64,000 nucleotides of DNA from Plantactinospora sp. BC1 (lineage in GTDB: Bacteria; Actinomycetota; Actinomycetes; Mycobacteriales; Micromonosporaceae): positions 7,378,001 to 7,442,000 of the forward strand of contig NZ_CP028158.1 in assembly GCF_003030345.1 (NCBI RefSeq). Reading direction: 5' to 3'. Shown here piece after piece: positions 56,199-64,000 of the stretch; the first letter of the stretch is position 1; each line of letters starts with the position of its first letter. The position numbers were made by a program, and so were the translations under genes. A model generated the notes under the pieces. It was not told the DNA's origin. It saw nothing but the letters and a program-made list of their open reading frames with translations, and did no database searches.

Positions 56199-59153
56199 AT
56201 GACGTCCGAGGATCCGCAGCACCCCGGCCGGTGGCCGGACGAGGCTGCGCCGGGCGCCGCAGGCCCAGCCCCGTACGGCAACCCCGCACCACACCACGAC
56301 GACCGGTTCCCGCCGCAGGGTTCCGTTGGTACGCCACCGGCCGATCTCGGCTGGGCCCCGCCGCCGTCGGCGGGCCGGGCCAGCGCGCCGGTGGCCTGGA
56401 ACGAATCACCCGGTGCGCCCCCCGGGCACCCCGGCCCGGCCGGCTGGGCAGCTCCGGGCGAGGACCCGGGCCCGGCCGGCTCCCGGCCGGACGGCCCGTG
56501 GGGCCCGCCGCCGGAGGCCGCCGGCGCACCGTCGGCGCCCTCGGAGGGGTCGGGCTTCCCGCCGGAGTGGGGGAGCCCGCCCAACCAGTCCGGCCCACCG
56601 CGCTGGACCGGTGCCGGCCAGCCCGCCGAGCCGTCGAGCGGCCCCCCGGGATATCCGCCCGGGTCCGGCGCGTCCGCCGGCCCGCAGGGCTACCCCGACC
56701 AGCCCGGCGGACCGCCCGGCTACCCCGACCCGTCGCCCGGCGGCGCCCCCGGCTACCCCGGCCAGCAGTACGGCGCCCCGGGCTACCCGTCGGCGGCACC
56801 GGGCAGCCCGGCGTACCCGTCGGCGGCGGGCAGCCCCGCCCAGCCCGCCGAGCCGCCGAGCTATCCGCCGGTCAACCGCCCGGCCATCCCGGAGGGTGAG
56901 CCGTGGCCGGCCTCCGAGGCCTGGGGCGCGGCGTCCCGCCCGGATTCCGGCTCTCGCCCGGACGCCGGGTCCCGGCCGGACGCCGGTGGGCCGCCGAGCG
57001 ACTATCCGCAGCGCCCCGCCGACCGCAACCACCCGGGCGAGCCGGAGCCGCCGCACGGCGGTGCACCGCAGGCGTCCGCCTGGGCACCTCAGGCGCCGAC
57101 CTGGTCGGCGGGACCCGGCGACGGCAGGCCCGGCCCGTTCGAGCCGGCCCGGCCGGAGTTCGACCGCCGGGAACCCGATTTCGAGCGGCGCGAGCCGGAC
57201 TTCGAGCGGCGCGGACCCGAGTTCGACGGGCGCGGACCGGACTTCGAGCGGCGCGGACCCGAGTTCGAGCGGCGTGAGTCGGACGGGCCGGCGTACCAGC
57301 CGGGTCCGGCGCCGGGGATCTCGCCCGGCAACGCCGTACCGCTGCCGCCGCAGGAGACCCGGATCCCCGGGGCCAGCCTGGCGGCGGCACCACCGGCCGA
57401 CTATCCGCCGGCCCCCAACCGCCAGCCGGCCGGCGAGTACGGCTCGCCGGCCCGGGAACAGGGCGGCTGGGCGCCCGGGGTCTCCGAGGCGGCACCGCAG
57501 TCGCCGGCACCGACCCCCGGGGCCGCGCCGGTCGTACCGCAGCCGAGGGTGCCGACCGATTCGGCGGTCGCCGGCCGGGTCTCCGTACCCGGCGTGCCGG
57601 GGACGTCGGAGTCGGCGGGCGCACCCGAGCGGGCCGCCGGTCGCGCCGTCGCCGGAAGTGCCGCCGTACCGGCGGCGAGCCGGGTACTCCCGCCGGCCGA
57701 CCTCGCCGCCGCAGCGTCGGTACCCGCGCCGAAGCCCAGGGTGTACGGCCGCCCGGCCGGCGCGGACGAACCCGACCAGCAGCCGGGTCCGGCGAGCGGA
57801 CCGGGCGGCTGGGACGACGCCCAGCCAGGATCGCCGGCCGGCCCGGCCGGTTGGGACGGCGACCGGCCGGGCGGCGCGGAGGCGCGCCGGGCCGGGCCGA
57901 CGGTCTACGGTGCGCCACCGGCCCAGCCGGGGCCGGGCGAGCACGGTGACGCCTTTTCCGACGAGCCTCCGGCGACCCGGGTGGCCGTTCCCGGCGCCCG
58001 GACGCCGCAGTCCGACACGCCGAACCGCCCGGCCAACGCCTCGCCCTTCGCCGACCTGATCGGACCCGGCGGCATGCCCGGTCAGGGCCCGGGCGGGGTC
58101 GGCGTGGACGGGCCCGGTCCGAACGGGCCGGCACCGTTCGACGGAGACCGCTTCGGCGGCCCCGGACAGGCCGAACCGGACGGTTTCGGCAGGCCCGGAC
58201 AGGCGGAACCGGATGGTTTCGGCAGGCCCGGACAGGCCGAACAGCACCGCTTCGGCGGACCCGCCCCGTTCGACGGGGACCGGTTCGGCGGTCCCGGGCA
58301 GGGCGAGCCGGACCGGTTCGGGCCCGGACCTGCCGGTGGCGGCCAGTTCGGCGGCCCCGGACAGGGCGAGCCGGACAGGTTCGGCTCCGGACCGTCCGGC
58401 GGCCAGTTCGGCGGACCCGCACCCTTCGACGGGGACCGTTTCGGCGGCCCCGGCCCGGGTGGCGCTGGCCAGGCCGGTCCCGGCCAGTTCGGCGCGTCCG
58501 CCCCGCCCGGCACCGACCGGTTCGGCGGCCCACCCGGACCGCCCGACTTCGGGCCACCGCCCGGAGGGCCGGGCTTCGGCCCGCCGCCGGACGGAGACGG
58601 GCCCGGATTCGCCCGGCCCGGCCCGGCGGGGGCGGGACCGACGACGTACGGGGCGCCCGGGGCGGGACCGGGGACGTACGGGGCACCGCCCGGCGGCCCG
58701 CCGCAGTACGGCTCACCGGCGTCCGCCGGCCCGGGCTGGGGCGGCTCCGACGACGGTGCACCCGGACGGTTCGACTCGTTCAAGCCGGAGTCGGCGGAGT
58801 CGGAGAGCAAGACCGAGCCGCCGACGCCACAGGTACGCAACGGCAAGGTGCTCTTCCTGGTCCTGGTCGCGGCGGTACTGCTGCTGGCGATCCCGCTCGG
58901 CACGCTCTGGCTGCTTGGCAAGATCGGCGGCGAGGACGCGGCACCGCCGTTCAACCCGGCGGTGGGCGCCTGCGTCAAGGACTCCGGCGGCACCCCGGTG
59001 ATCGCGGACTGCGCCGAACAGGGCGTCTTCAAGGTCGCCTCGAAGGTGACCGACAAGAACGAGTGCCCGGCGGACACCCCGCAGACGATCGTCGTACCGG
59101 ATCGCAAGGAAGTGCTCTGCCTGCAACCGGCGGCGGCTCCGGCCGGCGGATAG
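56199..59153 (+). CDS. 984-residue repeat-rich membrane protein with LppU-like C-terminal domain
   Basis: GGAGGAGG places the start at ATG 56199. Residues 1 to about 870 are disordered, built of Pro, Gly, Ala, Ser and charged residues, with several repeat types: GYP/PGYP, six seven-residue (D/E)F(D/E)RR(E/G)P units near residue 320-360, and GPGQAEPDGFGR / FGGPAPFDGDRF units near 650-760. A basic/acidic KPESAESESK region precedes one membrane segment (VLFLVLVAAVLLLAIPLGTL, about 886-905). The last 75 residues (FNPAVGACVKDSGG through VLCLQPA) with four cysteines resemble the LppU/SCO3897 family. Function is unknown. Confidence 0.82.
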   Translation: MTSEDPQHPGRWPDEAAPGAAGPAPYGNPAPHHDDRFPPQGSVGTPPADLGWAPPPSAGRASAPVAWNESPGAPPGHPGPAGWAAPGEDPGPAGSRPDGPWGPPPEAAGAPSAPSEGSGFPPEWGSPPNQSGPPRWTGAGQPAEPSSGPPGYPPGSGASAGPQGYPDQPGGPPGYPDPSPGGAPGYPGQQYGAPGYPSAAPGSPAYPSAAGSPAQPAEPPSYPPVNRPAIPEGEPWPASEAWGAASRPDSGSRPDAGSRPDAGGPPSDYPQRPADRNHPGEPEPPHGGAPQASAWAPQAPTWSAGPGDGRPGPFEPARPEFDRREPDFERREPDFERRGPEFDGRGPDFERRGPEFERRESDGPAYQPGPAPGISPGNAVPLPPQETRIPGASLAAAPPADYPPAPNRQPAGEYGSPAREQGGWAPGVSEAAPQSPAPTPGAAPVVPQPRVPTDSAVAGRVSVPGVPGTSESAGAPERAAGRAVAGSAAVPAASRVLPPADLAAAASVPAPKPRVYGRPAGADEPDQQPGPASGPGGWDDAQPGSPAGPAGWDGDRPGGAEARRAGPTVYGAPPAQPGPGEHGDAFSDEPPATRVAVPGARTPQSDTPNRPANASPFADLIGPGGMPGQGPGGVGVDGPGPNGPAPFDGDRFGGPGQAEPDGFGRPGQAEPDGFGRPGQAEQHRFGGPAPFDGDRFGGPGQGEPDRFGPGPAGGGQFGGPGQGEPDRFGSGPSGGQFGGPAPFDGDRFGGPGPGGAGQAGPGQFGASAPPGTDRFGGPPGPPDFGPPPGGPGFGPPPDGDGPGFARPGPAGAGPTTYGAPGAGPGTYGAPPGGPPQYGSPASAGPGWGGSDDGAPGRFDSFKPESAESESKTEPPTPQVRNGKVLFLVLVAAVLLLAIPLGTLWLLGKIGGEDAAPPFNPAVGACVKDSGGTPVIADCAEQGVFKVASKVTDKNECPADTPQTIVVPDRKEVLCLQPAAAPAGG
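57156..57281 (+). repeat. six 21-bp tandem units in the LppU-like gene
   Basis: Six in-frame units of 21 bases such as GACTTCGAGCGGCGCGGACC(C/G) encode (D/E)F(D/E)RR(E/G)P. Units are nearly identical except at Asp/Glu and Glu/Gly codons. Confidence 0.9.
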
Positions 59154-59174
59154 CAGCCGGCCGGCCGAACCGAC

Positions 59175-59212
59175 CCAGCGCCCCGCCCCGGGAACCCGAG
59201 GCGGGGCGCTGG
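59175..59212 (+). terminator. perfect hairpin after the LppU-like gene
   Basis: CCAGCGCCCCGCC and GGCGGGGCGCTGG form a 13-base stem 22 bases after the stop. Confidence 0.8.
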
Positions 59213-59261
59213 TCGTCTCGTGCCGTTCCGGGGTGGGTGGGGTCGGGCCTGCGCGCGCGTG

Positions 59262-59501
59262 TCAGTCGGGGGCGGGCGTGACGTACACGCCCCGGCCCTG
59301 ATGCCCCTGGAGCACACCCCGCTCCTGTAGCCGCGCCAGCGCCTGCTTGATGGTCGGCGCCGAGCACCGGTACTGCTCGCTGAGCTGGCTGATCGACGGT
59401 AACTGGTCGCCCGGCCCAAGCTCGCCACTCGCGATCTTGGCTTCCACGTCCCGCATGACGCGGCGGTACACCGGCTCGGCCGGCGAGGCAGGTGCAGGCA
59501 T
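59262..59501 (-). CDS. very short GntR-type regulator (wHTH only)
   Basis: Start at 59501 has AGGGGGA seven bases before it; the upstream frame lacks conserved sequence. The 79-residue protein is only the GntR DNA-binding domain: VYRRVMRDVEAKIASGELGPG, then DQLPSISQLSEQYRCSAPTI, and the wing QGHQGRGVYVTP. No effector domain exists. Proteins like this may be half-length YtrA relatives. It is divergent from the ABC transporter operon and probably controls it, via sites such as CTTGG-N4-CCAAG at 59766-59779. Confidence 0.85.
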   Translation of the reverse strand: MPAPASPAEPVYRRVMRDVEAKIASGELGPGDQLPSISQLSEQYRCSAPTIKQALARLQERGVLQGHQGRGVYVTPAPD

Positions 59502-59577
59502 CTGAGGTCCCCCTGGGTAGTCAACCAAGATCGGACCATGAGTGACCTGGCAACACAAGCAAGCCCACGCATCGACG

Positions 59578-59606
59578 TTGACTTGTCCTACCTGGCAATC
59601 TAAGTT
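59578..59606 (+). promoter_or_regulatory. candidate promoter of the ABC operon
   Basis: TTGACT and TAAGTT are separated by exactly 17 bases, 190 bases before the binding-protein start; a long leader would result. Distance is uncertain evidence. Confidence 0.5.
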
Positions 59607-59765
59607 GGCTGGGCAGGTCGGGTGATCTCCACGGCGGGCGGCTCCTCCGAGTCCGTCCGCACCGCTCCTTTCGTCGCGGGACGACAACCCCCTGACCATG
59701 GCCCGCATCGCACCGTGCCCCAGCCGCAGCGGGGCGCCCCTCGGCCGGAGGATCCCGACCACCAA

Positions 59766-59779
59766 CTTGGCTTACCAAG
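59766..59779. promoter_or_regulatory. candidate GntR operator CTTGG-CTTA-CCAAG
   Basis: A five-base inverted repeat with a four-base spacer, 24 bases before the ATG of the binding-protein gene. Consistent with a repressor site. Confidence 0.45.
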
Positions 59780-59802
59780 CTTTACAAGTGTGAGGAGCTC
59801 AG

Positions 59803-60828
59803 ATGACGCTCGTACTGACACGCCGCCGCCTGCTGGCCGGTGCGGCGGTTACCGCCACCGCGGCGATGACGGCCTGCGACGACGGCGAGGGCAGCGCCAG
59901 CGCCCAACCGGAGGTGGAGAAGGTCTCGATCCTGAGCGGGGCGGGCTTCCAGGGCCGGGAGGCCCCGATCTTCGTGGCCCGGTCCAAGGGCTGGTTCAGC
60001 GAGGTCGGGCTGGAGGTGCAGGTCCTGTCGGGCAAGGGCACCACGAGCAACCTGCAGACCCTGGCCGGTGGTCAGGCCACCTTCGCCACGGTGGACGTGA
60101 ACGGCGCGATGATCGAGTTCACCCGGAACGGCGGGATCAAGGACTTCAGGCTGACGTCCGTACTGCACCAGCGGAACCTGGCGTGCTTCGTCGCGCTCAA
60201 GTCGAGTGGCATCGCCACGCCGCGTGACCTGGCCGGCAGGACGCTCTCCTACCTGCCCGGCGGGATCAACTACCTCCTCTTCAGCACCTATGCCCGGCTC
60301 GCCGGCTTCGACTCCTCCAAGGTCAAGTGGGTGAGCAACCCGATCGCGACCCAGCACGCGGCGATGCTCGCCCAGAAGAGGGTCGACGCGATCAGCCAGT
60401 TCGTCCCGGCGGTGGAATCGGTCCGGACGGTGGCGAAGCAGGATCTGGTCACCCTGCCCTTCACGGACTACATCGGCGACCTGCACGGTTCCGCCATCGG
60501 CGTCACCACGGAAACCGCCCGGAACAAGCCGGATCTGGTCCGTCGGTTCAACCGGGCGCTGCTGCGCGGGCTGGAGTACGCGATCAGCCATCCCGAGGAG
60601 GCCGGTCAGATCTACGCCGCCGAGAAGGAGACGCAGGGACAGCCGCCCGCGGCGGCGGTCGCCGAGGTGAAGGCGCTGCGGGCGTACGTCGAGGGCATCT
60701 CGGACGGCCCGCTCGGCCACTTCAACGAGGCGCGGATGGCCAAGAACATCGCGATTCTCCAGGCCGCCGGGACGATCCCCGTGGGGCTCACCCCGGGCGA
60801 CATCATCGCGCCCGACCTGGTCGGGTAG
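59803..60828 (+). CDS. ABC transporter substrate-binding lipoprotein (NMT1/SsuA-like)
   Basis: The 341-residue protein has a Tat-style lipoprotein signal (TRRRLLAGAAVTATAAMTAC, lipobox cysteine at residue 25), followed by an SsuA/NMT1-type solute-binding fold: FQGREAPIFVARSKGWFSEVGL, GGQATFATVDVNG, TPRDLAGRTLSYLPGG and a C-terminal lobe. GTGAGGAG precedes the ATG. Relatives bind sulfonates, nitrate, taurine or thiamine precursors. Twelve bases later comes the permease gene. Substrate is unknown. Confidence 0.9.
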   Translation: MTLVLTRRRLLAGAAVTATAAMTACDDGEGSASAQPEVEKVSILSGAGFQGREAPIFVARSKGWFSEVGLEVQVLSGKGTTSNLQTLAGGQATFATVDVNGAMIEFTRNGGIKDFRLTSVLHQRNLACFVALKSSGIATPRDLAGRTLSYLPGGINYLLFSTYARLAGFDSSKVKWVSNPIATQHAAMLAQKRVDAISQFVPAVESVRTVAKQDLVTLPFTDYIGDLHGSAIGVTTETARNKPDLVRRFNRALLRGLEYAISHPEEAGQIYAAEKETQGQPPAAAVAEVKALRAYVEGISDGPLGHFNEARMAKNIAILQAAGTIPVGLTPGDIIAPDLVG

Positions 60829-60839
60829 GCCCCGTCGGC

Positions 60840-61631
60840 ATGCCACGCCGCGCAGGCTCCGCGCATCCGCCCCGCTGGCGTTCCGCGCTCTCCACCGTCG
60901 GAACGCCGCTGGTGGGCGTCGCCGGGTTCGTCGCCGCCTGGTGGGCGGCGGTCGTCGTCCTGGACGTCGCGCCGTACGTCGTGCCGGGGCCGCCGGCGGT
61001 GGCCGCGGCGATCCGGGACGAGCCGGGTTACCTGCTGCGGAACGCGGCCGTCACGCTCGGCGAGGCGATGGCGGGATTCGCCCTCGCGATCGCCTCCGCC
61101 GTGCTGCTCGGTACCGTCCTCGCGGCCTCACGCCGGCTCGAACGGGCCCTCTACCCGATGCTGTTGACCATCAGCAGCACACCGAAGCCGGTCTTCGCTC
61201 CGCTGCTCATCACGATCGGCGGTTTCGGGGCGGGACCGAAGGTGGTGCTGGTCTGGCTGATGTGTTTCTTCCCCATCGCCCTGGCCACCAGTACCGGGCT
61301 CACCGCCACCGCCGCGGAGTTCGTGGAGCTGGCCAGGTCCCTGAACGCCTCGCGCTGGACCACCTTCGTGAAGTTCCGGGTGCCGGCCGCACTCCCGCAC
61401 ATCTTCGGCGGTCTCCGGATCGCGCTACCACTGGCACTCATCGGCGCGACCGTCGCCGAACTCTTCGGGGCGACCGAGGGGCTCGGCGTCGTCGTCCAGA
61501 ACGCCGGCACCAACGCGGCGCTGGCCTGGGCGGCGATCGTCGTACTCGCGGCGATGAGCATCAACCTCTTCTACGCCCTCACCGCCACCCTGCGGGCAGT
61601 CGCCCCCTGGATCCGGCACACCACCGCCTGA
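60840..61631 (+). CDS. ABC transporter permease (SsuC/TauC-like)
   Basis: The 263-residue membrane protein follows the binding-protein stop by 11 bases. Five to six hydrophobic segments are seen, and the family's EAA-type loop is visible in FVELARSLNASRWTTFVKFRVPAALPHIFGGLRIALP. It should form the membrane channel for the substrate of the adjacent binding protein. An ATPase gene is missing from the operon, so the ATPase must be shared or encoded elsewhere. No strong ribosome site precedes the ATG. Confidence 0.9.
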   Translation: MPRRAGSAHPPRWRSALSTVGTPLVGVAGFVAAWWAAVVVLDVAPYVVPGPPAVAAAIRDEPGYLLRNAAVTLGEAMAGFALAIASAVLLGTVLAASRRLERALYPMLLTISSTPKPVFAPLLITIGGFGAGPKVVLVWLMCFFPIALATSTGLTATAAEFVELARSLNASRWTTFVKFRVPAALPHIFGGLRIALPLALIGATVAELFGATEGLGVVVQNAGTNAALAWAAIVVLAAMSINLFYALTATLRAVAPWIRHTTA

Positions 61632-61649
61632 CAACCACGAGGAGAACCT

Positions 61650-62435
61650 GTGTCGACCACCTACATCTTCCGGGACGCGGAAACCGACAACGACGTCATG
61701 CTCCGGGCGCTGGCGGGGATGTACGACCCGTTCAGCGAGCGGCGACTGCGCGAGGCGGGGATAGCCGAGGACGCCCGGTGCCTGGTGGTGGCGGTCGGTG
61801 CGAGCGGCATCGCCCGGACGATCGCCGGGCTGGCCCCGCGCGGCGAGGTGATCGCCACCGATGTCGACCTGCGCCCCTGCCAGCGGGACCCGCGCGTCGA
61901 CCTGCGTGAGCACGACGTGGTGACCGATCCGCTGCCCGGGATGTTCGACCTCATCCACGTCCGGCTGCTGCTCGGACACCTGCCGCAGCGGCTCGACGTG
62001 CTCGGGAAACTCGTCGACGCGCTCAACCCGGACGGCGTGCTGGTCGTCGAGGAGTTCGAGGCGACCTGGCGTACCAGCGTGCTCGCCGCACCGGACCCCG
62101 ACGAGGCCGACCGGCTCTTCGGCGCCTACCACGACGCCTTCCAGGCCGCGTTGCAGGACGCCGGGAACCGCTCGAAGTGGAGCCGCCGGGTGCACGGCGC
62201 CATGCTCGACCTGGGTCTGACGGAGTGCGACACCGTCGGGTACACCGGGACCTGGGCCGGCGGCAGCCACGGCTGCCTGCTTCCGTGGGGCACCGCCGGT
62301 GCGATCCGGCAGAAGCTGATCGACGCGGGCATGTCCGCGGCCGACCTGGACGCCTTCCGGCAGCTGCTGCTCGTCCCGGAACTGAGGGTCAAGGGCAATC
62401 TGGCGTTGTCCACCGTCGGCCGGCGGCGGCGTTGA
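61650..62435 (+). CDS. class I SAM-dependent methyltransferase
   Basis: The 261-residue protein begins at GTG with GAGGAG upstream, 18 bases after the permease gene. It resembles small-molecule methyltransferases: a Rossmann SAM-binding motif CLVVAVGASGIARTIAGLAP in a degenerate form (the expected acidic start and GXGXG are altered), EVIATDVDLRP, FDLIHVRLLLGHLPQRLDVL and LVVEEFEATW. Sequence beyond residue 150 is not recognised. It may modify the ABC substrate or a cell-wall molecule. The altered motif makes activity uncertain. Confidence 0.8.
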   Translation: MSTTYIFRDAETDNDVMLRALAGMYDPFSERRLREAGIAEDARCLVVAVGASGIARTIAGLAPRGEVIATDVDLRPCQRDPRVDLREHDVVTDPLPGMFDLIHVRLLLGHLPQRLDVLGKLVDALNPDGVLVVEEFEATWRTSVLAAPDPDEADRLFGAYHDAFQAALQDAGNRSKWSRRVHGAMLDLGLTECDTVGYTGTWAGGSHGCLLPWGTAGAIRQKLIDAGMSAADLDAFRQLLLVPELRVKGNLALSTVGRRRR

Positions 62436-62540
62436 GCGGGTACCGGAGAAGGTCGGAATCGGGGCGGAGGCGTGCCGCCGTCGACCGCGCCGACTACCGG
62501 CAATCTGCCAGACACCTGACCGAATGGTGTAACACATATT

Positions 62541-62555
62541 GGATAGGGTCTATCC
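62541..62555. promoter_or_regulatory. palindrome GGATAG-GGT-CTATCC
   Basis: A perfect six-base inverted repeat with a three-base spacer, just after a GTGT-A-ACAC palindrome at 62527-62535. Both lie about 110-140 bases upstream of the small protein gene at 62665 and could be operator sites. Confidence 0.4.
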
Positions 62556-62664
62556 GGCGCTGCCGGCGGACACCATCGAGTCACCCAGCGTGACAGTGGA
62601 TGCCTCGGCACCACAGTTGTGCACTTCCGGATCCGAGATGCTGACAGTTCGCAAGGAGCCACCG

Positions 62665-63018
62665 ATGAGCAGCGATCCTCATCCGGGCTGGTGTGACCCG
62701 GGCGAATGCACCGCGAGCTTTCGCGGCCTCCACCCCGACGCCTCGCCGCCGACCCACGCCAGCCGGTGGTACGACTGCAATCCGCAGGACGACCGGCAGG
62801 CGGTCGAGGTCACGGCCCAACTCGTGCAGTACGTCGACGACCCCCGGCCGCGACCCTTCATCCGCTTCGCCCGGGCCGACTTCGAGGACCGGCAGGTCTT
62901 CCACATCACCGTCGAGCAGGGCGGTGCGCTGGTGGAGGCGCTGGCCGACATGCTCCGCCGGGCCGGCGCCGCCGGGCCGGCCGCCGGGGCACGGCCACGG
63001 GTCAACTCCTCGCCGTAG
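62665..63018 (+). CDS. hypothetical protein (DUF6907-like)
   Basis: The ATG at 62665 has AAGGAG seven bases upstream. The 117-residue protein has an N-terminal CDPGECTAS and a HASRWYDCNPQ segment, both cysteine-containing and able to bind a metal, then a beta-helix part (VEVTAQLVQYVDD, FIRFARADFEDRQVFHITVEQG) and an Ala-rich tail. The arrangement recalls the small actinobacterial DUF6907 proteins of unknown function. Assignment is tentative. It sits between the methyltransferase and thioredoxin-like genes. Confidence 0.72.
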   Translation: MSSDPHPGWCDPGECTASFRGLHPDASPPTHASRWYDCNPQDDRQAVEVTAQLVQYVDDPRPRPFIRFARADFEDRQVFHITVEQGGALVEALADMLRRAGAAGPAAGARPRVNSSP

Positions 63019-63093
63019 CCGCCGGCCGGTTCGGCGTACCACAATGCCCGGGGCCCGGGGACGGTCCCGGCGATGGCATGGCAGGGTTGCCGT

Positions 63094-64000
63094 ATGGCTA
63101 CTTCGCCCCGCGTACGCGCACCCGAACTGAGGGGCCGCCGGTGGCTCAACACCGGTGGAGCGGATCTGACCCTGCACGACCTGCGCGGCAAGATAGTCAT
63201 TCTGGACTTTTGGACCTTCTGCTGCATCAACTGCCTCCACGTGCTGGACGAGCTGCGCCCGCTGGAGGAGAAGTACGGCGACGTCCTGGTGGTGATCGGG
63301 GTGCACTCGCCGAAGTTCGAGCACGAGCGTGACCCGGAGGCGCTGGCCGCCGCCGTCGAGCGGTACGGCGTCGCCCATCCGGTACTCGACGACGCCGAGA
63401 TGGCGGTCTGGCAGCAGTACGCCGCGAGGGCGTGGCCGACGCTGAACGTGGTCGACCCGCAGGGGTACGTCGTCGCCACCATGGCCGGTGAGGGCCACGC
63501 CGAGGGGCTCTCCCGACTGCTCGACGAGTTGATCGCCACGCACGAGGCGAAGGGCACGCTGCACCGGGGCGAGGGCCCGTACGTGCCGCCGGCCGAGCCG
63601 GAGACCGCGCTGCGGTTCCCCGGCAAGGCAATCGAGTTGGCTGGCGGGAACCTGCTGGTCTCGGACTCGGCCCGGCACTCGCTGCTGGAACTGGCCCCGG
63701 ACGGCGAGACGGTGCTGCGCCGGATCGGCTCTGGCGAGCGGGGCCGGACGGACGGGCCGGCCGAGGTGGCCCGGTTCGCCGAGCCGCAGGGCGTGTGCCG
63801 GCTGCCCGAGCACGCCGCCGAGGTCGCCGGCTACGACATCGTGGTGGCGGACACCGTGAACCACCTGCTCCGGGGCGTACGGCTGGCGACCGGCGAGGTG
63901 ACCACGGTGGCCGGTTCCGGCCGGCAGTGGCGCTCGACGGTGGACGACCACGCGCACGACGCGCTCGCCGCCGACCTCTCCTCCCCCTGGGACCTCGCCT
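63094..64000 (+). CDS. NHL-repeat thioredoxin-like protein, N-terminal part (3' end outside window)
   Basis: The frame is open to the window end; about 302 residues are visible. Residues 1-150 form a TlpA/thioredoxin-like domain: LHDLRGKIVILDFWTFCCINCLHVLDEL with the CINC redox pair, and AWPTLNVVDPQG with the cis-Pro. A following region with LRFPGKAIELAGGNLLVSDSARH and VVADTVNHLLRGV shows NHL beta-propeller blades. This architecture matches NHLRC2-type proteins, of unclear physiological role. It has no signal peptide, so a cytoplasmic redox or scaffold role is likely. Confidence 0.88.
   Translation, partial: MATSPRVRAPELRGRRWLNTGGADLTLHDLRGKIVILDFWTFCCINCLHVLDELRPLEEKYGDVLVVIGVHSPKFEHERDPEALAAAVERYGVAHPVLDDAEMAVWQQYAARAWPTLNVVDPQGYVVATMAGEGHAEGLSRLLDELIATHEAKGTLHRGEGPYVPPAEPETALRFPGKAIELAGGNLLVSDSARHSLLELAPDGETVLRRIGSGERGRTDGPAEVARFAEPQGVCRLPEHAAEVAGYDIVVADTVNHLLRGVRLATGEVTTVAGSGRQWRSTVDDHAHDALAADLSSPWDLA

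Larger units (their letters stand above)
59502..59802. other. 301-bp divergent control region of gntR and the ABC operon
   Basis: Contains a plus-strand promoter (TTGACT at 59578-59583, 17-base spacer, TAAGTT at 59601-59606), and inverted repeats CTTGG-N4-CCAAG at 59766-59779 near the ABC start. Repeated CCTGGCAA at 59546-59553 and 59591-59598 may be operator half sites. Confidence 0.65.

Overview
The window is about 64 kb of very GC-rich DNA with dense GTG/TTG start codons, Shine-Dalgarno sites such as GGAGG, and many actinobacterial signature genes: an HspR/HAIR heat-shock regulon, an LCP protein, an ECF sigma factor of the SigE family, a DUF3151 protein and an LppU-like protein. Gene content and order suggest a chromosomal region of a member of the Micromonosporaceae (Micromonospora or Plantactinospora type). 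That placement is inferred from protein character, not from a database search. No rRNA, tRNA, CRISPR array, insertion sequence or prophage was seen.

Layout. 1-2.2 kb: end of an acyl-CoA dehydrogenase gene followed by an acyl-CoA synthetase gene. 2.2-7 kb (minus strand): secreted nuclease/phosphatase, lipoprotein, and the purine genes purD and purA. 7-13 kb: a degenerate diacylglycerol-kinase-like protein, a 933-residue Pro-rich ParA/MinD-type ATPase, DUF3151 and a LOG-family protein. 13-18.5 kb: class II fructose-bisphosphate aldolase, small membrane and acidic proteins, a glycosyltransferase, and a coupled SigE-type sigma factor/LCP pair. 18.5-22.6 kb: the Hen1-Pnkp RNA-repair operon. 22.8-28.2 kb: DedA, class II aldolase, ArsR, pyrE, SDR and unknown proteins. 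28.3-41.4 kb: clpB and dnaK-grpE-dnaJ-hspR, both preceded by a HAIR operator, enclosing a KhtT/CPA2 antiporter pair, a conserved unknown gene and a tandem triplet of secreted DUF4360 genes. 41.7-47.1 kb: two translationally coupled dynamin-like GTPase genes with a small membrane protein and an unknown protein. 47.1-51.3 kb: Uma2-like protein, secreted M28 peptidase, NrtR-like Nudix protein and a Pro-rich membrane protein. 51.8-55.5 kb: a three-gene E1alpha-E1beta-E2 2-oxoacid dehydrogenase operon. 55.7-59.2 kb: a 45-residue protein and a 984-residue repeat-rich LppU-like protein. 59.3-64 kb: a very short GntR regulator divergent from an ABC binding protein, permease and methyltransferase operon without an ATPase gene, then a small protein and the start of a thioredoxin/NHL protein.

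How the genes work together. The clearest functional units are the HspR heat-shock regulon (two operons sharing one operator), the Hen1-Pnkp RNA repair pair, the dehydrogenase operon, the dynamin-like pair and the sigma/LCP pair. The least explained parts are the DUF4360 triplet with its promoter palindromes, a 23-bp tandem repeat array beside hspR, the ATPase-less ABC/methyltransferase operon, and the degenerate lipid-kinase-like protein.
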